Of a stretch of 64,000 nucleotides of DNA, positions 35,981-44,422 are shown piece by piece (within the stretch, counting starts at the first letter, position 1; each line of letters starts with the position of its first letter). Below the pieces are notes generated by a model that made no database searches, had not been told where the DNA came from, and saw only the letters and a program-made list of their open reading frames with translations. The position numbers and the translations under genes are program-made. Origin of the DNA: Cyclobacteriaceae bacterium (GTDB lineage Bacteria; Bacteroidota; Bacteroidia; Cytophagales; Cyclobacteriaceae); the NCBI GenBank assembly GCA_021648745.1, contig JAKISE010000006.1, positions 1 through 64,000 of the forward strand, read 5' to 3'.

Positions 35981-37156
35981 ATGTCAAAAACATATTCTAC
36001 GGCTCCCGAAAAAGAAACCGCTGTTCTTGTGGCTGTCGCTGATCAGCATACCTCACCTGTGCAATTGGAAGAACATCTAGAAGAGTTGGCTTTTTTAGTT
36101 AGCACTTCTGGTGCAGAAACAGTATCTACATTTACTCAAAACTTACCTAAGCCAGATATAAGAACTTATGTAGGCAAAGGCAAATTGGAAGATATTCATG
36201 CTTACATAAAATCGAGAGATGTGGATATGGTTGTTTTCGATGATGACCTTTCTCCATCGCAAGTAAGAAACTTAGAGTCAATTTTAGAGTGTAAAATTTT
36301 AGATAGAAGTTTGCTAATCCTCAATATTTTTTCCATTAGAGCAAAGACTTCGCAATCAAGAACTCAAGTTGAGCTGGCTCAATATGAGTATTTACTACCA
36401 AGATTAACACGAATGTGGAGCCACCTGAGCAAGCAAAAGGGAGGGATTGGCATGAAAGGACCTGGTGAAACCGAACTTGAGACAGATAGACGTATTGTGA
36501 GAGACAAAATTTCCTTGCTGAAAAAGAAATTAGCTAAAATTGATAAGCAATCATTTATCCAGCGCAAAAATAGGCAACGAATGGTACGCGTGGCCTTAGT
36601 TGGCTATACGAATGTAGGTAAGTCAACCATAATGAAGTTGTTGTCAAAATCAGATGTTTTTGCTGAAAACAAGCTATTTGCTACTGTTGATTCTACTGTA
36701 CGAAAAGTGGTAATCGAGCAGATTCCTTTTTTATTAACCGATACTGTTGGCTTTATTCGAAAGTTACCTCACGGGTTAATTGAATCTTTTAAAAGCACAT
36801 TAGACGAAATTCGAGAAGCAGATATTCTATTGCATGTAGTGGATGTTTCCCACCCGTTTTTTGAAGATCAGTATGATATCGTTAATAAAACGCTTGCAGA
36901 AATTGACTCCGCTGAAAAGCCTACTTTGGTTGTATTTAATAAAATAGATAAGTACACTAAAATGCATAAACTCAAAATGGAGGAATCTGTGTTGCATTTT
37001 AAGGAAATGCACGTAGGCAAGGAAAATGAGCAAACAGTATTTATTTCTGCCACTGATAAACTAAATATTGCTGAGTTTAGAAAAATACTGTTTGATTTTG
37101 CTGAAGAGCGATTCTATACAATTTTCCCTAACTACTTGAAAAAAGACCCATATTAA
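35981..37156 (+). CDS. hflX: ribosome-associated GTPase HflX
   Basis: HflX is a 50S-binding GTPase that splits or rescues stalled ribosomes. The 391-residue protein has the N-terminal HflX domain (VSTSGAETVSTF; TYVGKGKLEDI; DDDLSPSQVRNLE), the SQSRTQVELAQYEYLLPRL and GGIGMKGPGETELETDRR linkers, and a G domain with G1 GYTNVGKST near residue 215, G3 DTVGFIRKLPH near 260 and G4 NKID near 340. The start MSKTYSTAPEKE follows a promoter box by five bases; an upstream TTG lies before the box. Confidence 0.95.
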   Translation: MSKTYSTAPEKETAVLVAVADQHTSPVQLEEHLEELAFLVSTSGAETVSTFTQNLPKPDIRTYVGKGKLEDIHAYIKSRDVDMVVFDDDLSPSQVRNLESILECKILDRSLLILNIFSIRAKTSQSRTQVELAQYEYLLPRLTRMWSHLSKQKGGIGMKGPGETELETDRRIVRDKISLLKKKLAKIDKQSFIQRKNRQRMVRVALVGYTNVGKSTIMKLLSKSDVFAENKLFATVDSTVRKVVIEQIPFLLTDTVGFIRKLPHGLIESFKSTLDEIREADILLHVVDVSHPFFEDQYDIVNKTLAEIDSAEKPTLVVFNKIDKYTKMHKLKMEESVLHFKEMHVGKENEQTVFISATDKLNIAEFRKILFDFAEERFYTIFPNYLKKDPY

Positions 37157-37158
37157 GA

Positions 37159-37166
37159 TAGTTTTG
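37159..37166 (+). promoter_or_regulatory. putative promoter of the tRNA-Arg gene
   Basis: TAGTTTTG matches TAnnTTTG and lies 31 nt before the tRNA. A small hairpin (TTGAAA-TTAT-TTTCAA, 37175-37190) stands between them and could also end hflX transcription. Confidence 0.4.
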
Positions 37167-37197
37167 CAGTCTTATTGAAATTATTTTCAATCTACAT

Positions 37198-37269
37198 AGC
37201 CTCATAGTTCAATGGATAGAATAGAAGTTTCCTAAACTTTAGATCCAGGTTCGATCCCTGGTGAGGCTA
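37198..37269 (+). tRNA. tRNA-Arg (anticodon CCT)
   Basis: A complete 72-nt cloverleaf folds by eye. The acceptor AGCCTCA pairs perfectly with TGAGGCT, followed by discriminator A. T8 and A9 are present. The D stem is GTTC/GAAT and the anticodon stem is GAAGT/ACTTT. The loop TTCCTAA gives anticodon CCT, reading AGG. The T stem is CCAGG/CCTGG with a TTCGATC loop. CCA is not encoded. It stands alone between hflX and the convergent LytTR gene. Confidence 0.95.
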
Positions 37270-37288
37270 CTTTTTAGGTTTCTCTTAC

Positions 37289-38056
37289 CTATTCTCCTGC
37301 AAACCACTGTTTAAAAATACCCACCTTTTCTCTGCTCACAATTATTTCTTTGTCAGAAGTGAGCTCCATAATAATTTTTAGACGGCTATTAGAATGCACA
37401 AGCACTTCAGTAATGGAGTCGATATTAACAATAAAAGTCCGGTTAACTCTAAAGAACTTATCAGGGTCTAGTAAGTCTTCTAGCTCTTCTAGTTTATAGT
37501 CTATAATTAAGTTTCTACCTTCTTTAGTTGTAATGTAGGCATTTCTTCCTTCTGCATAAAAATATACAATTTGATCTGCTAAAATGGAGCGAATATGCCC
37601 TCCAATTTTAACAATAAAGCGCTTTTTATAGACTTTCTTAGTGCTAATATCTTCTAGCAGTTCTTTAAAATGGCGCATAGAACTTTCTACAGAAGACTTT
37701 TTTAGGATTTTGTATTTCTCTAGTGCAGCACTTAAATCAGAAAAAACAATAGGTTTAAGCAAGTAAGCAATACTATTTACTTCAAATGCCTTTAAGGCGT
37801 ACTCATCGTATGCGGTTGTAAAAATGATGGGTTTAGTAATGTCCACTTCCTTAAAAATAGAAAAACTGAGGCCATCCGATAATTGAATATCCATAAAAAT
37901 AAGATCAACCCTTGCAAGGTTTTCCTTAAACCAATTTACAGAATCGGTTATAGAAGTTAAGGTAGCAAGCACTACAATTCCCTTATCGTGCCTATTAAGG
38001 TAACGTTCTAATTTTTCCGCAGCGGGATATTCATCTTCTACAATAACTACATTCAT
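37289..38056 (-). CDS. LytTR-family response regulator
   Basis: The 255-residue regulator has a receiver domain (NVVIVEDEYPAAEKL; phospho-acceptor Asp near residue 56 in LIFMDIQLSDG; TTAYDEYALKAF; YLLKPI) and a C-terminal LytTR DNA-binding domain (KIGGHIRSILADQIVYFYAEGRNAYITTKEGR; FFRVNRTFIVNIDSI; VSREKVGIFKQWF). It is the last gene of a four-gene run, 3 bp after the degenerate kinase gene. Partnership with the adjacent kinase is inferred from gene order. Its targets are unknown. Confidence 0.93.
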   Translation of the reverse strand: MNVVIVEDEYPAAEKLERYLNRHDKGIVVLATLTSITDSVNWFKENLARVDLIFMDIQLSDGLSFSIFKEVDITKPIIFTTAYDEYALKAFEVNSIAYLLKPIVFSDLSAALEKYKILKKSSVESSMRHFKELLEDISTKKVYKKRFIVKIGGHIRSILADQIVYFYAEGRNAYITTKEGRNLIIDYKLEELEDLLDPDKFFRVNRTFIVNIDSITEVLVHSNSRLKIIMELTSDKEIIVSREKVGIFKQWFAGE

Positions 38057-38059
38057 TGG

Positions 38060-39100
38060 CTAAGCAGCAGCTTCATTAATTAATAGTAATGGTATTTTAT
38101 AAAAGGCATTTCCATAAGCCAATACTTTCACCAATGGTTCTTCTGTATAGTAAGAGTAGGCTGTATGCAATCTTTCAAAAGTTAATAATTCGTGATTGTT
38201 TTTTTTCAAACGTTCATTTATTTTATACGACAATGTTAAATAATTATCTTCCTTGCTCAAAACAATTTCAAGAGGCTTGGTGGTAGATATTAATGTGCTT
38301 TTTATAATTTCATCTACCAGTAGTGGAATAGAGCCAGGAATGATTTGGCCTTCCGTTGAAGATGCGTTGCTCACAAAATTTATTAATCCATTATGCCTTA
38401 CATTATGAAGGTGAAGAATATTGTTTGCTGCTTCAATTTCTCTTTCAACAGTTGTAGTTTCATTATGCTGATTGCTTAAAATATACCGATAAGCCAAGGC
38501 CAGATGGTCTATAAAGTCTTCGGCTTCTTCAGCATCTTTGTGCACAAGTGTAATAGCAGATTCTAAACTTTCGAATAATAAATCAGGATTTACTTGAGCT
38601 TGGTAATTATCTAATTCAAACTGAACATATTCTTTTAGCGTTTCTTCTTCATTAAATAATTGCTCGTTTCTTTTGGTTAGCAAATTAAAACTGATGGAAA
38701 GCATATTGTATAAAACACTAGTAACGCCTAAGAATAATGAAAAATACTTGATTTCATTCGAAAAACCCGCCATTGAACTATAGCCTAAGAACCCAACAAA
38801 ATAAAACATTAATGAGAAGTAAACAACAACTAGCGTGATTGCTAAATTAAGGCCCAATTGGCTCAAAATTGAAACCGTTGCTAAGGTGTTCTTTCTAAAA
38901 ATTATAACCGAAAAAAGTCGATTTACCTCCAATGTAATGTAGGTAAGCCCAATACAAAAAAAGAGTTCTGTACTTATATACGACTCGTTAATGATGAGTA
39001 AATTATTATTAATAAGAAGCAGTAGAAGGTAAATTAAAGTACCATACGGAATTGGGGCTAATATTCTAAAGAGTAAAGAGTGAATAATGTTTTTGGTCAT
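38060..39100 (-). CDS. degenerate LytS/YehU-like histidine kinase (pseudokinase)
   Basis: The 346-residue protein repeats the plan of its upstream neighbour: four hydrophobic segments (about 15-30, 42-62, 80-105, 118-140), a coiled linker, then a His_kinase-type region. The motif QVNPDLLFESLESAI has aspartate (residue 173) where active kinases have the phospho-accepting histidine of NPHFLFNSL. The ATP-binding N box expected as VENAIKHN reads VDEIIKST. It is probably not catalytic; a sensor or scaffold role is inferred. It overlaps the intact kinase gene by 4 bp. Confidence 0.8.
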   Translation of the reverse strand: MTKNIIHSLLFRILAPIPYGTLIYLLLLLINNNLLIINESYISTELFFCIGLTYITLEVNRLFSVIIFRKNTLATVSILSQLGLNLAITLVVVYFSLMFYFVGFLGYSSMAGFSNEIKYFSLFLGVTSVLYNMLSISFNLLTKRNEQLFNEEETLKEYVQFELDNYQAQVNPDLLFESLESAITLVHKDAEEAEDFIDHLALAYRYILSNQHNETTTVEREIEAANNILHLHNVRHNGLINFVSNASSTEGQIIPGSIPLLVDEIIKSTLISTTKPLEIVLSKEDNYLTLSYKINERLKKNNHELLTFERLHTAYSYYTEEPLVKVLAYGNAFYKIPLLLINEAAA

Positions 39101-40143
39101 GCCACTTTCTTAATTATAGGGAAATGCACCTCAAAATTATTATTGTTTACGATTTTCACTTTATGCTTCGTAAAATAACTATACCTTTTCTGAATATTTT
39201 TTAATCCAACGTAATTTGATTTAACAGCTAAAGGAGCGATAGTTTTATTATTTACTACTTTAAGCAGGCTATTGGCGGCTACTTCCACGGTAATATTAAG
39301 TGGTTGCTCTTTCGAAAACACATTATGCTTTATGGCATTCTCGATTAGAATTTGAACTGTTAGTGGAGGTATTTGATGGGTTAAAAGCTGGCTAGGTACA
39401 TCTACTTTTAAGTTGAGCCCTTCTTGAAATCGAACTTGTAATAAAAAATAATAGGCATTTACAAATTCAAGCTCTTTCTCCAAAGGAATTAATTTTTGTT
39501 GATGAGTACCAAGCACATATTGGTATGTATCGGCCAACCTCCTAATAAATTCCTCTGCCCTATTTTCATCTGTATGAATTAAGGAAGAAATAGTATTTAA
39601 ACTATTGAATAAAAAATGAGGGCTGAGCTGATTCTTCAATGCTTCAAACTGGAGTTTCAATTGCTTGCGTTCCATTTTTACATCGGCTATTTGTCCTTCG
39701 GCATAATGAGAATATGCATACAGAATTACCATGCTAACATTATAAATAAGGACTAGAACTACCATTAGAATCCAAAGCGTTAAAAAGCTTTCTTTATAAG
39801 CTTCCCAAATTTGGGTTAGTGTAGAGCCTAAAACAACCTTTAATAAAGTGTAATGTGCAATACTAGAGCTAAAGATGGCTACACATATATTAATGATTAA
39901 ATCGAGTGCAATTCGAGTAGAAAATTTCTTTTCTAAAGCAAGTTTTTTGTTTATCCATTGGCTGATTACAAAAAAGGAACCAAGCAAAAGGATTCCAAAA
40001 ATTCCTGAGCATAGCACGAGTACACTACTAATTAGCAAACTAGAAAACTGCCCTACTAACGGATAGAATACATATAGGCCAATGCTAGTACCAGCTAAAA
40101 AACCTGCTAGAATAAATAAACTTCTTTTTTCCAATAATGTCAA
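39097..40143 (-). CDS. LytS/YehU-like sensor histidine kinase
   Basis: The 348-residue inner-membrane kinase has four membrane segments (about 10-30, 36-60, 78-103, 122-145), a coiled linker (EGQIADVKMERKQLKLQFEALK), the histidine motif LSPHFLFNSLNTISSL with His near residue 176, and an ATPase domain with PPLTVQILIENAIKHN near 265 and YVGLKNIQKRY near 320. It has no extracellular sensor domain of size, so the signal may come through the membrane segments or a partner. It lies 31 bp downstream of the secreted repeat protein gene. Confidence 0.92.
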   Translation of the reverse strand: MTLLEKRSLFILAGFLAGTSIGLYVFYPLVGQFSSLLISSVLVLCSGIFGILLLGSFFVISQWINKKLALEKKFSTRIALDLIINICVAIFSSSIAHYTLLKVVLGSTLTQIWEAYKESFLTLWILMVVLVLIYNVSMVILYAYSHYAEGQIADVKMERKQLKLQFEALKNQLSPHFLFNSLNTISSLIHTDENRAEEFIRRLADTYQYVLGTHQQKLIPLEKELEFVNAYYFLLQVRFQEGLNLKVDVPSQLLTHQIPPLTVQILIENAIKHNVFSKEQPLNITVEVAANSLLKVVNNKTIAPLAVKSNYVGLKNIQKRYSYFTKHKVKIVNNNNFEVHFPIIKKVA

Positions 40144-40174
40144 AATTCAATAGATTTATGAATTTAGCAATTAT

Positions 40175-41686
40175 TTACTGATTACGCAAAGAGCGCATAA
40201 TCTTTCCATAATCGTCATTGGAAAGAGACTCCGCTGCTTCATAAAAAACATCTCTAACTTCTTTGTTTTCAGGTAGCTGAGGAGCCAATTGTTGCAGCAG
40301 TTTACTTCGTTCATAGCTGCTTGATACCCGATCAATGGCTTTTATCATTGGAATCATATATTCACTAGGCATTGTTTTAAGCCCAATCAGTTTAGACAAT
40401 ATCTTCGATTGCTCATAACTAGAGCTAACCTTAGAGGCTTGAATTATGGCATTTTTAAAATTAGATTTTGCGAAATTGGGGGACTCAATAATAGATTGTA
40501 GAACTTTGGATTGTTCGTAATTTGAGCTTATGTTGCTTACAACATTTAGAATAGTATTAATACTAGGTTCACTTAGGGCCTGTTCGCTTATTAAGCTCTG
40601 AAGGAATTTAGATTTTTCATAGCTTGAGCTAATTGAAGTAGAGACTTTCGAAATGATGGCAATCTGTTCTCCACTAAGTCTTTTGGTAGTAACCAATTGG
40701 CTCAGCACTTTGCCTTGCTCGTAACTCGAACTTATGTTACTAATTGTACTAAGCAGTGTTTCGAATTCTAAATTTTCTAACGACTGGTTTTTAATGAGTG
40801 ATTGTAGCACCTTGCTTTGTTCGTAACTCGAATTGATATAGCTGATTTCAGAAACGACCAATTTTATATTTTCTGACGATAATTCCTCTTTGATTATCGC
40901 CTGGAGAACTCCAGATTTATCATAACTCGAACTTATTCCTCTTACATTTTTTATCACCATTCCTTTATCTGCATCATTCAGGTTCGCTTTGGTAAGCAAG
41001 TATTTATATACCTTGGCTTGATCGTAAGAGCTGCTTACTTTACCAGCAGCAATAATGGCTGCTCCTAATGCTTTTTTATCTTTGCTATAGATAGTTGCGT
41101 TGTCCATTAAAATATGAGACAACTCATAGCTTGAGCTTATCTGACTACCAGCATCGTCAATAAGCAATGCCATTTCTCCTGTTTTAAGTTCAGGAAGCCT
41201 AAAGGCAGCATCGTAATAAATGCCTTTTACATAATCGGTAGGCAACATAGAAATTTCAGTGAGAAGGGCGTTTATTCCTCCACGAGCATAAAATTTCTTA
41301 GCTCGTTCTGCAGCCCCAATGCCTGTTCTACGAATGATTTCAGGTAAAACAGAAGCCATCCATCTTTTGCCATCAGGCTCAAAAGCTATTTTCTTAGACC
41401 CTTCTTTGTACTCTCGGTAAATGTTGCCATTTGATTCCCCTTCCAAAACAATTAGCCGTTTGGTTCCAAAAGACCGCTTACTAAAACGTAAAAAACCTCC
41501 TGGGCTAATAGATTTAACATCTGTTTCGTCATCGGTAAAAATAATTTTTCCACGGTACTCCAATTCTGTGTTAGATACTCCGTTGTTATTTTTATAAGTA
41601 CGGGTTTTGTTGTAATCCTGAGCGAATGAAATTCGAGTTAAATAAAGCAGGATTAGAAGAGTGAGTGTTGTTAGTTTTGAGTTCAT
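40175..41686 (-). CDS. secreted solenoid protein with nine ~34-residue SSYE repeats
   Basis: The 503-residue protein has a signal peptide (LTLLILLYLTRISFAQ), a beta-rich N-terminal domain to about residue 110 (SISPGGFLRFSKRSFGTKRLIVLEG) and a helical region (WMASVLPEIIRRTGIGAAERAKKFY). From about residue 182 to the end it carries nine units of 33-35 residues, each opening with (I/V)SSSYE(Q/K)SK(V/I)LQ and ending in a second helix, which suggests an alpha solenoid. Some M56/BlaR1-type proteins seem to carry similar SDYE repeats (from memory, unverified). It heads the operon with kinase, pseudo-kinase and LytTR regulator. Function unknown. Confidence 0.75.
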   Translation of the reverse strand: MNSKLTTLTLLILLYLTRISFAQDYNKTRTYKNNNGVSNTELEYRGKIIFTDDETDVKSISPGGFLRFSKRSFGTKRLIVLEGESNGNIYREYKEGSKKIAFEPDGKRWMASVLPEIIRRTGIGAAERAKKFYARGGINALLTEISMLPTDYVKGIYYDAAFRLPELKTGEMALLIDDAGSQISSSYELSHILMDNATIYSKDKKALGAAIIAAGKVSSSYDQAKVYKYLLTKANLNDADKGMVIKNVRGISSSYDKSGVLQAIIKEELSSENIKLVVSEISYINSSYEQSKVLQSLIKNQSLENLEFETLLSTISNISSSYEQGKVLSQLVTTKRLSGEQIAIISKVSTSISSSYEKSKFLQSLISEQALSEPSINTILNVVSNISSNYEQSKVLQSIIESPNFAKSNFKNAIIQASKVSSSYEQSKILSKLIGLKTMPSEYMIPMIKAIDRVSSSYERSKLLQQLAPQLPENKEVRDVFYEAAESLSNDDYGKIMRSLRNQ

Positions 41687-41807
41687 AATGGTTGACCTTG
41701 AGTTTAATTTTCCTTGACAATGTAATGATAGGAGATCGCCCTCTTAGAAAAAACCTAATTGTAGCCAACTGCTGAATGGCTGTACTGAACTGTATAAAAA
41801 ATTTAGT

Positions 41808-41847
41808 ACTTATTCATAAGTCAGGTAAAAGTAACATTTTTACTTTT
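41808..41847. promoter_or_regulatory. two palindromes in the divergent intergenic region
   Basis: ACTTAT-TC-ATAAGT occupies 41808-41821, and an 8-bp stem (AAAAGTAA at 41827-41834 with TTACTTTT at 41840-41847) follows. Both lie between the divergent solenoid-protein operon and the DUF4421 gene. They could be regulator-binding sites; the AT-rich second one may also be chance. Confidence 0.3.
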
Positions 41848-41881
41848 TTAAGATATGATGCCGTTTGGTGGTAGTCCTGCT

Positions 41882-41889
41882 TATTTTTG
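41882..41889 (+). promoter_or_regulatory. putative -7 box of the DUF4421 gene, abutting the start codon
   Basis: TATTTTTG matches TAnnTTTG and ends six bases before the ATG at 41896. Confidence 0.4.
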
Positions 41890-41895
41890 CAAGTT

Positions 41896-42927
41896 ATGAA
41901 AGTGCTCTTCTTAATTTGTATAGCTACCACGTCATTTTTTGCAAGTGCTCAAAATAAAAAAATCTCTATCCCCAAAATTGAAACATACCAATACGATACT
42001 AACTATATAGAAAACTATAATTCTAAATTAGCGCTTAGGTTTGTATTGCCTAAAAGATTCGATCAGTTTACCTTAAAAAATACACTTACCAATGACAAAT
42101 ATGTGTACAAAGCCAATGAACATTATGGGATAGGGCTTGGCTTTACCTATAAATGGTTAGCCATAGATCTTACCCTTAACCCAAGCTTTACCCAGCGAGA
42201 TACTGATATATTTGGAGAAACGAAAGAGTTTAATTTAAAAGGCAGTGTTTATTTAAAACGACATGTAATCGATGGGTATCTACGATATTACAAAGGGTAT
42301 TATGTGTCTAATGCGGAAGAGGTTATCCCTGATTGGGAGTCTGGCACTCCATATCCATTACGTTCTGATTTATCAACTTTTAGTTGGGGGTTTAATTATA
42401 CCATTCCATTTAATTGGAAAAAATATTCACCAAGGGTGATTTTTATACTTGATGGAAAGCTGAAAAAAAGTGCAGGTTCGTTTATGGCAGTATCATCCCT
42501 TTATTTTTATCATAGCCGGGCAGATTCTAGTATAGTGGATAATAGCTTTAGCCCCGAAGCACAGATTAACAGTTTCAACGTGTTAATGCTTGGGCAACTG
42601 TTTGGCTACTCTTACACATTCGTTTATAAAAATTTTTATGCTTCTGCCTCTATTTTACCAGGTATTACTTATGCCGTAGGAACCATTTATAGTGAAGCAG
42701 GTACTTATAGTCCTCGATTCATAGCTAATTTTAAAATGATGGTGCGCGCTGGTATTGGTTATAACTCCGAACGATGGTACACTGGGGCTTATTTAATTGC
42801 CGACAATAACCAAATTGCATTACCAAACGACTTAGCTTTAAGTAATGGCATAGGAGAATTTAGAGTTTTTGTGGGTTATCGCATTAAAGCACCCAAAGTT
42901 ATGGATGATGTAATGAACAAATTATAA
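41896..42927 (+). CDS. DUF4421-type outer-membrane protein
   Basis: The 343-residue protein has a signal peptide (MKVLFLICIATTSFFASAQ) followed by YDTNYIENYNSKLALRFVL, typical of Bacteroidetes DUF4421 proteins. The rest is a series of amphipathic, aromatic-rich strands (IGLGFTYKWLAIDLTLNP; SVYLKRHVIDGYLRYYKGYY; GAYLIADNNQIALP) ending in a strand with FVGYRIKAP, consistent with a beta-barrel. The function of the family is unknown. It is divergent from the solenoid-protein operon, and its 3' end overlaps phoH by 6 bp. Confidence 0.75.
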   Translation: MKVLFLICIATTSFFASAQNKKISIPKIETYQYDTNYIENYNSKLALRFVLPKRFDQFTLKNTLTNDKYVYKANEHYGIGLGFTYKWLAIDLTLNPSFTQRDTDIFGETKEFNLKGSVYLKRHVIDGYLRYYKGYYVSNAEEVIPDWESGTPYPLRSDLSTFSWGFNYTIPFNWKKYSPRVIFILDGKLKKSAGSFMAVSSLYFYHSRADSSIVDNSFSPEAQINSFNVLMLGQLFGYSYTFVYKNFYASASILPGITYAVGTIYSEAGTYSPRFIANFKMMVRAGIGYNSERWYTGAYLIADNNQIALPNDLALSNGIGEFRVFVGYRIKAPKVMDDVMNKL

Positions 42928-44262
42928 TAGTTCGTTGGCCAAATTTGCCAGCTCTGATCTTTCCCCTTTTTCTAAGGTAATATGTGCATACAATGGGTGG
43001 CTATCAACCCTATCTATCAAATACGAAAGGCCATTACTTTGAGAATCTAAATAAGGGGTATCAATTTGGTTTACATCGCCTGTTAGTATAATCTTACAAT
43101 TTTCTCCAGCCCTTGTTATGATTGTTTTTACCTCATGAGGCGTAAGGTTTTGTGCTTCATCAACAATAAAAATAATATTTGAAAAGCTTCTTCCTCTTAT
43201 AAAAGCCAAAGGTGTAATCACCAACTTTTCTTGGTTTACCATATCGGTAATTTTAGAGTACTCCTTATCGGTTTCATTCCATTGGTTTTGGATAAATTTA
43301 AGATTGTCCCAAAGGGGTTCCATATATGGGTTTACCTTCGATTTAAAATCACCAGGCAAATAACCGATGTCCTTGTTACTGAGTGGCACAATGGGCCGAG
43401 CCAAATAAATTTGCTTGTACTCTTTTTTCTGCTCCATGGCAGCTGCCAGCGCAATAAGGGTTTTTCCTGTACCTGCTACACCACTAATGGTAACTAACTT
43501 AATGTCCGTATTTAAAATAGCATTAATAGCAAATGCTTGCTCAGCATTTCTTGGTTTTATGCCATACACCGATCTTTTATCCACCCTTTCAATTAAATTA
43601 TCGATGGGGTTTTTATACGCCAATACGGATTTTTTTCCATTTTTAAGAATGAGAAATTCATTGTCTTTAAGCTTGTGTTTGGGTAATACTGCATCTTGCT
43701 CTACCCCTTTGGTTTCGTAAATCTGGTTAATGAGCTCAGCATTTACTTTTTGATGTGTGCTTTTACCTGTGTAAAGCGAACTTACATTTTGGATTTTACC
43801 AGTGGTGTAATCTTCAGCTGTTAAGTTTAAAGATTTAGCCTTCAACCTTAAATTAATATCCTTAGTAACAAGAATTACTTTTTTTGCAGGTTCCTGTTCT
43901 TGCAATTGCAAAGCAGCATTTAGTATGCGATGGTCTGGTTTGTCTTCACCAAAAACTTCAGAAGCATTTACAGTACTTTCTGAAGACATGAGTACTTTAA
44001 ACACTCCTTTTTTAGCAGAACCGTTCAAAGGAATCCAATCTTGAAGGTTATATTCTTTCGAGAGTTTATCTAACAGCCTTGTAAACTCACGAGCTTCATA
44101 ATTACGGGTATCATTCCCTTTTTTAAAGGTATCTAATTCTTCCAGTACCGTTATAGGAATACCTACATCGTGCTCATCAAAATTTAATATGGAGTTGTGC
44201 TCGTATAATATTACACTTGTGTCAAGCACAAAAATTTTTTTCTCTTTTTTCTTAGCTGTCAT
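42922..44262 (-). CDS. PhoH-family protein with N-terminal PIN domain
   Basis: The 446-residue cytoplasmic protein joins a PIN ribonuclease-like domain (FVLDTSVILYEHNSIL at residues 10-25; VTKDINLRLKA near 135) to a PhoH ATPase with Walker A SGVAGTGKTLIALA near 265, the PLSNKDIGYLPGD segment, and Walker B NIIFIVDEAQNLTPHE near 365. PIN-PhoH proteins have been linked to RNA helicase and ribonuclease activity. It stands alone between two plus-strand genes. Confidence 0.92.
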   Translation of the reverse strand: MTAKKKEKKIFVLDTSVILYEHNSILNFDEHDVGIPITVLEELDTFKKGNDTRNYEAREFTRLLDKLSKEYNLQDWIPLNGSAKKGVFKVLMSSESTVNASEVFGEDKPDHRILNAALQLQEQEPAKKVILVTKDINLRLKAKSLNLTAEDYTTGKIQNVSSLYTGKSTHQKVNAELINQIYETKGVEQDAVLPKHKLKDNEFLILKNGKKSVLAYKNPIDNLIERVDKRSVYGIKPRNAEQAFAINAILNTDIKLVTISGVAGTGKTLIALAAAMEQKKEYKQIYLARPIVPLSNKDIGYLPGDFKSKVNPYMEPLWDNLKFIQNQWNETDKEYSKITDMVNQEKLVITPLAFIRGRSFSNIIFIVDEAQNLTPHEVKTIITRAGENCKIILTGDVNQIDTPYLDSQSNGLSYLIDRVDSHPLYAHITLEKGERSELANLANELL

Positions 44263-44422
44263 CTTATATATTGTGCTTTTAAATTAAGTTATACGTATGC
44301 CTCACTTGTATTTCTAAATGAAATCTATCTCATGTTTCCTAAGGATAAATCTACCTAATTCACTTTGAAACTATTCAAAAAAAACTCTTTTTTATATTTA
44401 AAATATATCCATTAATAAACTA

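Noticed and set aside
37198..37269. tRNA-Arg as an integration site
   Set aside because: No copy of the tRNA 3' end, integrase or foreign-looking gene was seen on either side.
40190..41145. Repeated DNA pattern in the solenoid gene looked at first like a direct-repeat array
   Set aside because: The period (about 102 bp) is in frame, the units are diverged at the DNA level, and there are no spacer-repeat boundaries; it is a protein repeat, not a CRISPR array.
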